64,000 nt of DNA from JBCCBV01 sp039033855 (GCA_039033855.1 JBCCBV010000003.1:1-64000), one strand, 5' to 3'. Positions 36,401 through 45,672 are shown, numbered from the stretch's first letter. Translations and numbers: made by a program. Notes: generated by a model from the letters alone, not told the origin.

Positions 36401-39400
36401 TTAGTCCAGTTCGACCCAGCGGACGGTCATCCCGCCGGTCGCGGTCAGGGGGGGCAGGCCGGCCAGGGCCCGCACGTCGTTGTCGGTCGCGGGGGTGTCG
36501 TACACCGCCACGCGGGTCATCCGGCCGAGGAACGCCTGGGTGCCGTCGGCGTCGGAAGCCAAGGCGAACTGCCCGTCGCTTGGCCAGGGCGAGAACGTGC
36601 CGGTCACTTCTTGCGTATCGAGCTTCACGCCATCGACGTAGAGGCGCAGCTCGGCACCGTCGTAGGTGACGACCATCTGCTGGTCTACGCCGGAAGAGAC
36701 GGCTGCGCTCGCGCTGGCGGTCGTGCCCGAGCCGCCCGTGCCGGACGTGCGGGCCCAGCCCTGGGCGCTCGAGCCGGACCGGCCGAGGCCCATCGACCGG
36801 TCGTTGTCGGCCTCTTGCAGGCTGACCACGCGGGCGTCGCCGGTGAGGGTTGAAGGCCGGACCGTGGCGACCAGCGTGAAGGTGTCCGAGGCGTCGAGCA
36901 GGGCGTCGAGCTTGCCGCCGGCTTGCCCGGCCTCGACGATCGCCACGCCAGGCGAGGCGATGTCGATCCCGCCGCCGGAAACCCAGGAGACTTTGTCGGG
37001 TTCGTCGATGGTGAGGTCGAGCGCCACGCCGACGCCGGAGGTGTCTTCGACGATGGCGGGGTCGAGGTCGTCGGTCACGGTCTGGGCGCTTGCGAGTTGG
37101 GTGGCCTGGTTCTCGGTGAGGTTGCCGTCGTAGAGGCGGATGTCGTCGATCAGGCCCTCGTAAGGGTCGTCCCAATCTTCGGAGGAGGCGTCTTTACTCC
37201 TGCGTTGGCCGACGCCGAAGGTCCACGGTTCTTCGTTGCCTTCGCCGCCGGAGGTTTCGCCGAGCCCGCCGGCGTACGAGTCGGTGTCGACGAGCACGCC
37301 GTTGAAGAACAGCCGGGTCCCGCCGACGCCCCAGGTGTAGGCCATGTGGTGCCAGACGTTGGCGGTCACGTTGTCGTAGTTCAAGAAGTATGAGGCGGTG
37401 GTGCTCTGCCGGCGCACCTCGAGGTCGTTGCCCACCAGTCGGATGGTGAAGTGCCCGCCTTCGTCAAAGCTCTTGGAGTCGCGGCTGGCCAGCGTCTGGT
37501 TGCCCGAGGTGTTGGCCACGTTAAACCAGAGCGACACGGCGCCCGACTCGAGCTTGAAGGCGTCGTCGTGGGGCACTTCGATGAAATCGTCGTCGCCATC
37601 GAACGAGGCGGCCCGGCCGGTGTTGCCGCCGGAAACGGTGGTGGCACCGTTCTTGTAAACACCGGGGTGGGCGCCGGTCTGGTCGGCGGCGACGGCCGGC
37701 GGGGCGGTGGCGCCGCCCGCGGCGAAGAGCCCCCCGCTGGCGAGCAGGTTCGTGTCGACGTGGATTGCGGTTCCGGCGTTGATCGTGATGTCGTCGCCGG
37801 CGAGCACCATGCCGTAGACCTTGCTGTTGGTGTTATTGAGCGTGACATCGCCGTCCGCCCAGACCAGGCCGCTGATCGTTCCGCCGTTGTTCGTCAGGTT
37901 GCGGTTGCTGCCGTAGATGTAGAGGGCCAGGTCTTCGGTGCGGGCCGAGTCGTCGTTGATGCTGGCGCCGTCGTTGAGGGTGACGTGGTGGTTGGACCAG
38001 ATGGTGAGCGTGGCGTCGGCTGCCAGGACGATGTCGCCGTCGTTCACGCGCAGTTGATTGTTCAGGCCCAGCACGACGTCGCCGTGGATGGTGAGCTGGG
38101 CGTTGTTGTTCAGGGTCATTTGGTTGTAGTGGACGGTGGTGTCGGTGCCGTCGGACCCCAGGGTGTGACTGCCCCCGTTGTAGGTCTGGTTGCCCGAGTG
38201 GGCGGGGAGGCTGGGGGGAGAGGGCAGATCGACGCTTGTGTTGTTGGCCTGTGCGGCGCTGGACCCCGTGAACGAGCCGCCGTTCTGGGTTTGGATCACG
38301 CTCGCGGGGTTGCCGCCGACGCCGACGTAGACGTCGCCCCGGATTTGCCCGGTGTTGATCACGATGTCGTTGTTGGCGGTGGAGTTGGTGGCGACGCTTG
38401 CGTTGCTGGCGACGTTGGCGCCCCCGTAGGGGCCCTGGGAGCTGTCGTAGCTGTCGATGACGGCCCCGTTAAAAGGCCTTAGCCGGTCGCCGAGCGTCAC
38501 GCCGTAGGATGACGGCGCCGATGAGCCCGTATCGTCGAGGGCCCATTGACCGACCGACGCGGGCGCCGGGACCGTGACCTGGTTGAACGCGTAGAGCGCT
38601 ACGGGCGAGCCCAGGCTCTTGTCGGACGACCCTGAGGCGGCGGCCCACTGGATTGCCTTGCGTTTGATCGAGAGCCCGTCGGCGGTGAGCGTGCCGACAT
38701 CGAAGTTGCTCTGCCCCCAGGGCAGGGTCACCCTCCGACCGGCGGCGGTTTCGGCATTATGCAGGGCGCCGCCCGTATCGACCGCGATCATCAGCGGGTC
38801 GCCCGTGTCCACCTCGCGGATGAGCACTTGGGCGCCCGGCGCCGGCGTGGTGTACGTCCGCAGCCCGAGGGTCACCGACCCGACCGTGAGTTGGCCCAGC
38901 GACAGCCCCGACGTGATCGGGTGCGTGTTGTCGTCGATGTCGACCTCGGCGCGGTCATCGGCACCATTGTTGGTCTGGTTCAGGCGCATGTCGTCGGCGC
39001 AGTAGCCCTCTTCGGTGACGATGCCGATGGTGGCGGCGTTGAACTTGGACCCGACGGTTCCGCCGCCCACGGTTTCGCTGATGTACACCACGTCGGCGGC
39101 GTCGAGCGCGGCGTCGATGGTGGCCTGGTTGGCGTGGTCGTCGATCAGCGTGACGGTGTAGCCCCAGCCCTCGAACACGGCGACCTTGTCGGTGTCGCGC
39201 GTCGGCGGGCTGGTGGGGTTGCCCACGACCATGAGCATGCGGCTGGCGGCGCCTTCGCCCGGCTGAACCACCGCCGACACCCGGTGGGCCACGCCCTGGT
39301 GCACGCCGACCACGGTGATGGTGATCGGGTCGGTCGCGTCGTCGCTCAGGCTGCCGTCGTCGTCGGCGACGGTGATGGTGACCGTGCCGTTGGCCACGGC

Positions 39401-39700
39401 CACGCCCGACGCCCAGGTCCCCACCGTCTGGTCGTTGCGCCAGCTATCGCTGGATTGCAAGTACGCCAGCACCAGCTCCATGCCCGACTCGGCCGCGCCG
39501 CGGGCGATGGCGTGGTTCTTGACGTTTTCGGAGATCGACACCCCGGTCTGCTGCTTGCCCAGATAGGTCGACGCGAGGGTGACGCTGGCGGCGAGCACGA
39601 TGAGCACCATCAGCAGGACCACGCCCCGGCGTGCATGGTGTTCGTGGCTGGGCGGGCGTTTTTGGCGGCTTGCGCGCTTTCGTGAGGGCTGAAGGTTCAC
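36401..39700 (-). CDS. PilX-like pseudopilin fused to LamG-type domains
   Basis: A 1099-residue protein starting at GTG 39700, whose GTGA overlaps the stop of the upstream gene. The N-terminus (RRGVVLLMVLIVLAASVTL and QQTGVSISENVKNHAIARG) is like PilX/GspK minor pilins. Next comes a Rossmann-like segment (SRMLMVVGNPTSPPT, VFEGWGYTVTLIDDHAN). A polymer-like beta region around 430-640 is rich in Asn, Gly and short repeats (GQIRGDVYVGVGGN, LTIHGDVVLGLNNQL, VTLNDGASIND). Two LamG/concanavalin-like domains follow (AASFDGDDDFIEVPHDDAF with LIDDIRLYDGNL; FLGRMTRVAVYDTP). It may sit at the tip of a pseudopilus as an adhesin. The architecture call is firm; the role is inferred. Confidence 0.75.
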   Translation of the reverse strand: MNLQPSRKRASRQKRPPSHEHHARRGVVLLMVLIVLAASVTLASTYLGKQQTGVSISENVKNHAIARGAAESGMELVLAYLQSSDSWRNDQTVGTWASGVAVANGTVTITVADDDGSLSDDATDPITITVVGVHQGVAHRVSAVVQPGEGAASRMLMVVGNPTSPPTRDTDKVAVFEGWGYTVTLIDDHANQATIDAALDAADVVYISETVGGGTVGSKFNAATIGIVTEEGYCADDMRLNQTNNGADDRAEVDIDDNTHPITSGLSLGQLTVGSVTLGLRTYTTPAPGAQVLIREVDTGDPLMIAVDTGGALHNAETAAGRRVTLPWGQSNFDVGTLTADGLSIKRKAIQWAAASGSSDKSLGSPVALYAFNQVTVPAPASVGQWALDDTGSSAPSSYGVTLGDRLRPFNGAVIDSYDSSQGPYGGANVASNASVATNSTANNDIVINTGQIRGDVYVGVGGNPASVIQTQNGGSFTGSSAAQANNTSVDLPSPPSLPAHSGNQTYNGGSHTLGSDGTDTTVHYNQMTLNNNAQLTIHGDVVLGLNNQLRVNDGDIVLAADATLTIWSNHHVTLNDGASINDDSARTEDLALYIYGSNRNLTNNGGTISGLVWADGDVTLNNTNSKVYGMVLAGDDITINAGTAIHVDTNLLASGGLFAAGGATAPPAVAADQTGAHPGVYKNGATTVSGGNTGRAASFDGDDDFIEVPHDDAFKLESGAVSLWFNVANTSGNQTLASRDSKSFDEGGHFTIRLVGNDLEVRRQSTTASYFLNYDNVTANVWHHMAYTWGVGGTRLFFNGVLVDTDSYAGGLGETSGGEGNEEPWTFGVGQRRSKDASSEDWDDPYEGLIDDIRLYDGNLTENQATQLASAQTVTDDLDPAIVEDTSGVGVALDLTIDEPDKVSWVSGGGIDIASPGVAIVEAGQAGGKLDALLDASDTFTLVATVRPSTLTGDARVVSLQEADNDRSMGLGRSGSSAQGWARTSGTGGSGTTASASAAVSSGVDQQMVVTYDGAELRLYVDGVKLDTQEVTGTFSPWPSDGQFALASDADGTQAFLGRMTRVAVYDTPATDNDVRALAGLPPLTATGGMTVRWVELD

Positions 39701-40332
39701 GACGCGTCCTCCGCGGTGCGCAGGGCCGACTCGACCACGATCGTGTCGGCCAGCTCGCCCGGCGTGATCTGCAGCGTCAACGTCACCACGGCGGCGTCGG
39801 CTTCGGTGGCGTTATCCAGCGTGGCGGCGAAGGAATCGACGTCGGTCACCCAGGTCTTGCCCGGCATCGACGCGCCGCCGAGCAGCGCGTCGGTGATCGT
39901 TTCGAAGTCGTCGGCCGGGGTGTACGACACATCGGTGGCGGCGGGGTCGGGGTCGTAGAGCGTGATGGTTTGCGCCACAGAGTCGTAGTCGAGTCGGCGG
40001 AGTTCGAGCAGGTTGGGGGCGCCGTCGCCGTCGAGGTCGGAGCGCCAGAGCACGAGGTGGCTCGGGCCGGCGTCGAGGACTTGACGGCACTCGCGCAGGC
40101 TGGCGGACAGCCGGGCGTGGGCGGCCTTGCGGGCAGCGGCGAGTTTGCGGAAGTCGTGGGTGTCGTCCTGGCCGTATTGAGCGACGTTGAGCATCGCCAG
40201 CGAGCCGGCGGCGACGAGCGCGGCGCCGGCGGAGGCCAGCAGCAACTCGAGCAGCGTCAGGCCGCGTCGGTTGCGGGGAAGACGGCGGACGCGCACGGCA
40301 TGCCCTTGGGTAGCGTGGCGGCGCGGGGTCAT
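39697..40332 (-). CDS. GspJ/PilW-like minor pseudopilin
   Basis: A 211-residue protein; the leader RRLPRNRRG precedes LTLLELLLASAGAALVAAGS, a prepilin-type helix. The acidic soluble domain includes LRRLDYDSVAQTITLYDPD. Its ATG overlaps the stop of the upstream pseudopilin gene (ATGA, 40329-40332) and its stop overlaps the start of the next, so all three are translationally coupled. The order small-small-large fits the I-J-K minor pseudopilins of type II-like machines, but the C-terminal domain is too divergent to assign a letter. Confidence 0.8.
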   Translation of the reverse strand: MTPRRHATQGHAVRVRRLPRNRRGLTLLELLLASAGAALVAAGSLAMLNVAQYGQDDTHDFRKLAAARKAAHARLSASLRECRQVLDAGPSHLVLWRSDLDGDGAPNLLELRRLDYDSVAQTITLYDPDPAATDVSYTPADDFETITDALLGGASMPGKTWVTDVDSFAATLDNATEADAAVVTLTLQITPGELADTIVVESALRTAEDAS

Positions 40333-40880
40333 GACGCAGGCTCCGCCACGAAGCGTTGGACGGTGATCGCACGTCCCTCGGGGTCGGTCACGGTGACGGT
40401 CACGAGCTTGCCGTTGATATCACCCCCGAGCGCCGCCACGGCCAGGGTTTGGTCGGCCACGGTCACGCTTCTGGCAAGCGTTTGATAAGGCGTGGGCAAT
40501 GCGGCGCCGGCGGCGTCGGTCAACGCGCCTGCGGCTTCGGCCCAGCTGTGGAAGTCGTCCACGGCGTCGAACAGGGTGGCGGTGGTTTCCCCGGTGTCCG
40601 GGCCGGGGGTGGTGTCGCCTTCCGGGTCGTTGTAGGGACGTGCGAGCACGCGGTCGGCGGTGTTCTCGGCGAGCTCGACCATCCGGGCCTGATCCACTGC
40701 CGACAGCCCCTGCTGCTGGCCGGCGGTGATCGACGCGGTAATGGCGAACATGGTGGCCGCGAGAATTGCCGAGGCGAGCAGTACCTCGATCAGCGTGAAG
40801 GCGCGATGCGGACGCAACCGGCGCATCGGGCGCGCACGGCGGGCCGGGGCGGCGGGCTGGATCGACGGGGCAAGGCTCAC
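40329..40880 (-). CDS. GspI/PilV-like minor pseudopilin
   Basis: A 183-residue protein starting at GTG 40880, or ATG 40826 (MRRLRPHRAFTLIEVLLAS) if the shorter form is right. AFTLIEVLLASAILAATMFA is the cleavage site and helix. The rest is a small domain with AVDDFHSWAEAAGALTDA and VTVTDPEGRAITVQRFV. It is the first of three coupled pseudopilin genes and is divergent from the GspH-like gene 133 bases away, so a bidirectional promoter region probably drives the whole set. Confidence 0.8.
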   Translation of the reverse strand: MSLAPSIQPAAPARRARPMRRLRPHRAFTLIEVLLASAILAATMFAITASITAGQQQGLSAVDQARMVELAENTADRVLARPYNDPEGDTTPGPDTGETTATLFDAVDDFHSWAEAAGALTDAAGAALPTPYQTLARSVTVADQTLAVAALGGDINGKLVTVTVTDPEGRAITVQRFVAEPAS

Positions 40881-41013
40881 GCAGGGAGAATCGGCCGGGC
40901 GGGCGGTTGGGTTGAGCGGGCTGGTCCGGTTGGCGGGGCTTTGACGGGGCGCCGGGCCTTGCAGCCGTCACGACCGGCTTGATTGTGGCCGCGGCGCGGT
41001 CGATGTCTACGGC

Positions 41014-41541
41014 GTGACGGTCTCGCCCCCCACTCCCGCGGCCTGCGCTCGGCCGGGCTTCTCTCTGGTCGAGTTGATGCTGGTGATCTCGATTCTTGCG
41101 ATCGTGACGGCGCTGGCGATCCCGCAGGCCGGTGCCCGGGATATCAGCCGGCTGCGCTCGGCCGGGCAGATCCTGGCGGCCGACCTCGACCACGCCCGCA
41201 TGGACTCGATCGCCCACGGCGACGACCCCCGCATCGTGGTTTTCGACCCGACCAACCACGGCTATCACGTCGCGGCGGCCAGCGACCCCACCACCCCGCT
41301 GACCCATCCCACGCAGGGCGGTGCCCACGCCATGACGTTCGGCCAGGGGCTCTACCACGACGTGGCGGGCGTCACGCTCGGCACGTTGGAAGTCGACGGC
41401 GACGATCGGCTCGGCTTCGACGCGTTTGGCTCGCTCGACCAAACGGACGAGGCGTCGATCGAGCTCAATGTCGGGTCGCGCTCGCTCGAACTCCGGATCG
41501 ACCCCTCTACCGGCGAGGTGACCCTGGGCGACATCCGCTAG
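41014..41541 (+). CDS. GspH/FimT-like pseudopilin
   Basis: A 175-residue protein starting at GTG 41014. The leader MTVSPPTPAACARPG precedes FSLVELMLVISILAIVTALAIPQ. LAADLDHARMDSIAHGDDPRIVVF is the hallmark of the GspH/FimT group, where a helix with ARxxAI/S is followed by a strand. The end carries SIELNVGSRSLELRIDPSTG. With the divergent I-, J- and K-like genes it makes a compact set of minor pseudopilins. Confidence 0.82.
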   Translation: MTVSPPTPAACARPGFSLVELMLVISILAIVTALAIPQAGARDISRLRSAGQILAADLDHARMDSIAHGDDPRIVVFDPTNHGYHVAAASDPTTPLTHPTQGGAHAMTFGQGLYHDVAGVTLGTLEVDGDDRLGFDAFGSLDQTDEASIELNVGSRSLELRIDPSTGEVTLGDIR

Positions 41542-41643
41542 CTCGCCCCGACGGGCAAACCCAGCTATTCTGGTGGGTTACGCGGCAAGGCTCGAGAATC
41601 CGGTTTTCCAGGTTCCCACCGGCCTTGCGCTCGCGTCCGTGGA

Positions 41644-42615
41644 GTGCGTCCCTTGATTGATCCGCCCGCATCCAGCCCCAGCACGTCCGGCACGGCCCCG
41701 GCGTCCCCCCCGGAATCGTCCCCGAAATCGTCCCGGGCGTCCTCGCCCGGCATGGCGTCGGCGGCGGAATTGGCGCCCGGCCGTCCGCGTAGCTGGGCCG
41801 AGGTGATGGACGGCAAGCGGCGCAACGACGTGCCCGCGGGCCTGTGGGGGCGCTGCCCCGGCTGCGAAGCGATGACCTATCGCAAGCAGATCGAAGCCAA
41901 CCTCAGCGTCTGCCCCGAGTGCCAGCACCACTACCGGATCGACGCCGACGAGCGCGTCCGGCAACTGGTCGACCCCAAGACCTTCGAAGAACTCTGGCCG
42001 GACCTGGGGCCGGTGGACGCGCTCAAGTTTGTCGACCGCAAGCCTTACGCCGAGCGGCTTACGCAGATGCAAAAGGCGACCGGCCGGCTCGACGCCGCGG
42101 TTTGCGGTAAGGCCTACATCAAGGGACGCCGGGTCGTGCTGGCCGCGATGGACAGCCGTTTCATCATGGCGTCGATGGGCTCGGTGGTGGGGGAGAAGAT
42201 CGCCCGCTCGGCCGAGCACGCCGCCAAGCACAACATGCCGCTCATTGTGGTTTGCGCCGCCGGCGGCGCCCGGATGATGGAGTCGTCGCTGGCGCTCATG
42301 CAGATGGCCAAGACTTCCGCGGCCATCGGACGGCTGCATGACGCGGGCGGGCTGTTTATCCCGATCCTCACCGACCCCACCACCGGCGGGGTGACCGCCA
42401 GCTTCGCCATGCTGGGCGACGTGATCCTGGCCGAGCCGGGTGCGCTGATCGGCTTCGCCGGGCCGCGGGTCATCGCCAACACCGTCCGGCAAGACCTGCC
42501 CGAAGGGTTCCAGCGGGCCGAGTTCCTGCTGGCCAAGGGGTTTGTCGATCGCGTGGTGCCTCGCAGCGGGCTGCGCAGCGAGATCGCCCGGCTGATCGAC
42601 TTCGCCGGCAAGTAG
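41644..42615 (+). CDS. accD: Acetyl-CoA carboxylase carboxyltransferase subunit beta
   Basis: AccD transfers carboxyl from biotin to acetyl-CoA in fatty-acid synthesis. The zinc ribbon Cys71, Cys74, Cys90 and Cys93 (CPGC, CPEC) and the carboxyltransferase motifs VVCAAGGARMMESSLALMQM, PTTGGVTASFAMLGDVILAEPG and IGFAGPRVI are clear. From GTG 41644 the protein is 323 residues with a Ser/Pro-rich 45-residue extension absent from typical AccD. ATG 41752 (MASAAELAPG) would give a more usual start but has no better ribosome-binding site, so the start is unresolved. accA is not in the window. Confidence 0.93.
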   Translation: MRPLIDPPASSPSTSGTAPASPPESSPKSSRASSPGMASAAELAPGRPRSWAEVMDGKRRNDVPAGLWGRCPGCEAMTYRKQIEANLSVCPECQHHYRIDADERVRQLVDPKTFEELWPDLGPVDALKFVDRKPYAERLTQMQKATGRLDAAVCGKAYIKGRRVVLAAMDSRFIMASMGSVVGEKIARSAEHAAKHNMPLIVVCAAGGARMMESSLALMQMAKTSAAIGRLHDAGGLFIPILTDPTTGGVTASFAMLGDVILAEPGALIGFAGPRVIANTVRQDLPEGFQRAEFLLAKGFVDRVVPRSGLRSEIARLIDFAGK

Positions 42616-42638
42616 GGCGGCCCGGGCCGCAAGGCCTG

Positions 42639-42731
42639 ACCGAGCTCGAAGCCGGAGCGTTCCGCCCGGCGCCGACCCTCAAGTGGCTCAAGCGTGGCAA
42701 GAAGCTCGACTCGTTGGTGGTCGATCGCTAG
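42639..42731 (+). pseudogene. Possible remnant of a coding 3' end downstream of accD
   Basis: In the 278-base gap after accD a frame reads LTELEAGAFRPAPTLKWL and then KRGKKLDSLVVDR before a TAG at 42729-42731. It has natural amino-acid composition but no start codon upstream before it enters accD in another frame. It may be the truncated end of a lost gene or chance. No homologue is recognised. Confidence 0.2.
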
Positions 42732-42893
42732 CCGGGAGCGGTCCACTCAAAGTGCTTCGGTATCCGACGAATCGGGCCGCCCGTGACGGCTGGCGCAATC
42801 GTCGGCAGGGGGCGAATGGGGCGCCGGCCTGCCGGAGCGAAATCGCGCCCCGAGCGTGATGGCCGCGCACCCGCCGGCCGATCCTGACTGCGG

Positions 42894-44234
42894 ATGGGAT
42901 CGGAACCAACTCACATCGCGGCCGCAGCGTGGCCGCAACGACATCGACAGTCCCCGCGGACACGCCGGGCTCAGCGTTGTGCAGGCGCCTTCGCCGTGCT
43001 GCTGGGTGGCATTGGGGGAGCGGTGTCGGCGCCCGCTGCTCACGCCGATGCGATGCACGGCGGGTCGCTGTCGTCGGCCACCCTCCCAACCGGGCAGGCA
43101 CCAGCGCTGCGTAGCTATCGCAGCAAGCACTACACGGTCCATACCAACTTGTCGCGCACCGAGGCCGTGCCGTATGGCCGTCACATGGACGCGGTGTTCG
43201 AGGCGTATTCGCGACGATTCGCCGAGTTCGGCGTGCAGGCACCCCGGCCCCTGCCGTTGTATCTGCTGCGGACCCAAGACGATTACCTGGCGTACATGGC
43301 CGCGCAAGGGATCGACGCTCGTAACTCCGGCGGGATGTTCTTCGTCACCCACACGTTGCACGGCCTGTCGACCTGGACGCAAGGCCCCTCGCGCGACCGC
43401 ACCTTCCGTGTGCTCCAGCATGAAGGGTTTCACCAGTTTGCGTTCGTTGCGCTGGGCCCGCGGTTGCCGGTTTGGGCTAACGAAGGTGTGGCGCAGTACT
43501 TCGAAGATGCCGTGGTGATCGACGGGCGCATGCGGCTGGGACAGGCCGCGCCGGCGCGCTTGCGGCGCGCGCAAGAGGCCCTCCGCACCGGCGAGGCGCT
43601 GCCGTTGGACAAGCTCTTGTCGATGTCGGCCGAGCAATGGATACAAACCCTGCGCAGCAGCCGTGCCGAGTCGGGGGTGCTTTACGCCCAGGCGTGGTCG
43701 GTGGCGTGGTTCCTGATCCACGGCGACCACGGCACCCACGTCGACGGCTTCAAGCGATACCTCACCTTGGTGTCGGACGGACGCGAACCGGCCCTGGCGA
43801 TGTCCGGCGCCTTCGGGCAGAACGCCGCCGAGCGCCTCGAACCCGCCTGGCGGAAGTGGGTGCTCGCCCAGCACCCCGACCCGCTACACGACGCCGCCGA
43901 GCGCATGGGCTTTGTCGCCGCTGCGCTGCGTTACCTGGCCGACCAGGGACAGCCCGCGCCCCGCGACATCGAGGAACTCCGCCAACGGCTGACCGCGATC
44001 GGCTTCGTGCTCACGCGCGAAGCGCACGGCGTCCGCGCCGCGTATCACGCCGACGACGCCGGGCTCTACCGCTATCGCCGGTCTGACGGCCACGAAACCG
44101 ACCTCATCCTGTTGGCGCCGTCGCGCCGCGACCTGCCGCCACGCATCTACGCCCCGGGGCTCGACCCCGAGCCCACGCTCGACTGGGAGCGCGTTGAAGG
44201 GCAGGGCCTGGTGTCGGTGACGCGGTACCGGTAG
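42894..44234 (+). CDS. DUF1570-like secreted gluzincin-type metallopeptidase
   Basis: A 446-residue protein. A long basic N-terminus and hydrophobic segment (AGAFAVLLGGIGGAVSAPAA) end at an AHA-DA signal-peptidase-like site. After SKHYTVHTNLSRTEA comes the metal site: HEGFH at 176-180 (HExxH) and Glu197 in NEGVAQYFED, a spacing typical of gluzincins and of the planctomycete DUF1570 group. The C-terminal 100 residues (AERMGFVAAALRYLADQGQ onwards) form a separate small domain. Peptidase activity is inferred from the zinc motif; substrates are unknown. No operon partner is evident. Confidence 0.78.
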   Translation: MGSEPTHIAAAAWPQRHRQSPRTRRAQRCAGAFAVLLGGIGGAVSAPAAHADAMHGGSLSSATLPTGQAPALRSYRSKHYTVHTNLSRTEAVPYGRHMDAVFEAYSRRFAEFGVQAPRPLPLYLLRTQDDYLAYMAAQGIDARNSGGMFFVTHTLHGLSTWTQGPSRDRTFRVLQHEGFHQFAFVALGPRLPVWANEGVAQYFEDAVVIDGRMRLGQAAPARLRRAQEALRTGEALPLDKLLSMSAEQWIQTLRSSRAESGVLYAQAWSVAWFLIHGDHGTHVDGFKRYLTLVSDGREPALAMSGAFGQNAAERLEPAWRKWVLAQHPDPLHDAAERMGFVAAALRYLADQGQPAPRDIEELRQRLTAIGFVLTREAHGVRAAYHADDAGLYRYRRSDGHETDLILLAPSRRDLPPRIYAPGLDPEPTLDWERVEGQGLVSVTRYR

Positions 44235-44319
44235 CACACGCGTTCGCCGACAAAGTCCCCTGTGGCAAGGGTGTCTCGCCTGTGATCTTGCCCGGGTAAG
44301 ATTAGACCGAGGTGACCCG

Positions 44320-44916
44320 ATGCCCGCGCCGCTATCGCAAGCCGTTCAGCAGTCGGTCCGGGGCCGGGCCTCGACCCGGAGGCTCCGTGTGAAGCCCGGC
44401 GACACCCCCAGCCAAGGCCTGGCCGACGCGCTGCAAGACGCCGTCTCGCTTTTCCGCGAGTTGAAGATCGGCTACGCCCTGGTCGGCGGACTGGCGGCGA
44501 TGGTGCACGGACGATCTCGGTATACCGAGGACGTCGATTTTGTCGCCGAGCCCGGCCACGAGGACGTGTTGTCGGATCACCCCGGCGCCATGAAACGCTG
44601 CGGCTTCGACCCCGGCTGCACCTGGAAGCTGTACCACCGCTCCGGCGTGCAGATCGACCTGTGGAAAGACAAGCACGCGCCCGGCATCGTCGATCGGGCC
44701 GTCCGCCGAAAGCTCGGCGATCGCTTCGTGAAGGTCGCCGACCCGCACGACTTGGTCGCCATGAAGCTCCGCGCCGGCCGGCCGCAGGACGACTACGACA
44801 TTTCTGAGATCATCAAGGCCGGTGCGATTGACGAAGACGTGCTCGCCGAGCGGGCGACGCAGGCGCAGCTCCGCCGGTTCCGCGCGATCCGAAAGCGTGT
44901 ATCGAAGGAGGGCTGA
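44320..44916 (+). CDS. Nucleotidyltransferase-fold protein (AbiEii-like)
   Basis: A 198-residue protein; the ATG has GAGGTG 5-10 bases upstream. The nucleotidyltransferase signature is YALVGGLAAMVHGRSRYTED: Gly56-Gly57 and the metal-binding Asp71 and Asp73 of the GG-...-DxD pattern. DPHDLVAMKLRAGRPQDDYDI is the usual second half in AbiEii/MNT-like proteins. Some members are toxins with a partner antitoxin, but no such partner is next to this one. Its stop codon TGA (44914-44916) directly abuts the convergent gene's stop at 44917. Confidence 0.78.
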   Translation: MPAPLSQAVQQSVRGRASTRRLRVKPGDTPSQGLADALQDAVSLFRELKIGYALVGGLAAMVHGRSRYTEDVDFVAEPGHEDVLSDHPGAMKRCGFDPGCTWKLYHRSGVQIDLWKDKHAPGIVDRAVRRKLGDRFVKVADPHDLVAMKLRAGRPQDDYDISEIIKAGAIDEDVLAERATQAQLRRFRAIRKRVSKEG

Positions 44917-45621
44917 TTACCCCAGCCCCGGCACGCTCTTAAGCGAGTCCAAGCCGAGCGGCTCGCGGGTGAAGAACGGCTCGGCGTAACGCACGCCGAT
45001 CCGGCTGCCCAGGTAGCCGTTCATTTCGCGTACGAACTCCACCACCCGGCGGTTCTTCTCCGGCAGGACAAACTGCGTTTCATACGCCCGGATCGCGTCG
45101 ATCTTCAGGTCCATCTGTTCGGTGATGTCGAGCACGAAGCTCGGCTGCGCCACCGTGCGCAGGTGCGTGCAGTAGTAGTAAAAAAACCACCGCGGGTAGA
45201 CCGGTTCGCCCGGCAGGTCGATCTTGGACAGCTTGGCGTCGAAGCGCGCGTCCTCGGCGATGCGCGTGCTCGCCACGTGGTCGGGGTGCGCATCTTCGAA
45301 GTACGGTGCGAACACCGCGTCGGCCCGGAACTCCCGGTAAGCGCCGGCGACCAGGTGGCGGGCTTCGAGGGTGTGCTCGACCATCCGGTTGGGCAGGCCG
45401 ATGAGCTTGCGCGAGACGTTGCCCGTGCCCTGGTCGAGCAGGGCGGTTGCGGCCTCCCACTCCTTTTGGCGCTGCTCGGGCGAGCCGAGCGGCGTGGGCT
45501 CGCCGTTGGTCATGTCCAGCAGCAGCACCTTGTGGCCCTGCTTGGCGAAGCAGGCGATGGCGCCGCCCATGCCGAGTTCCTGATCGTCCGGGTGCGGGCC
45601 GACCACCACGATGTTCGCCAT
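44917..45621 (-). CDS. bshB1: PIG-L family deacetylase, BshB1-like
   Basis: A 234-residue zinc deacetylase. ATG 45621 has GGAGG 8 bases upstream. The zinc motifs are PHPDDQELGMGG at 9-20 and AHPDHVASTR with His112 and His115. LLLDMTNGEPTPLGSPEQR, KLIGLPNRMVEHT and YYYCTHLRTVAQPSFVLDI match the bacillithiol-type BshB1 enzymes, which deacetylate GlcNAc-malate. Length agrees with that family. The adjacent GT4 gene does not look like BshA, so bacillithiol synthesis is supported only by this gene. Confidence 0.8.
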   Translation of the reverse strand: MANIVVVGPHPDDQELGMGGAIACFAKQGHKVLLLDMTNGEPTPLGSPEQRQKEWEAATALLDQGTGNVSRKLIGLPNRMVEHTLEARHLVAGAYREFRADAVFAPYFEDAHPDHVASTRIAEDARFDAKLSKIDLPGEPVYPRWFFYYYCTHLRTVAQPSFVLDITEQMDLKIDAIRAYETQFVLPEKNRRVVEFVREMNGYLGSRIGVRYAEPFFTREPLGLDSLKSVPGLG

Positions 45622-45672
45622 GCGACATGCCTCCAGCGCCGATGCGGCGCGGCCGAGTTTAGCCGTGCGGGG

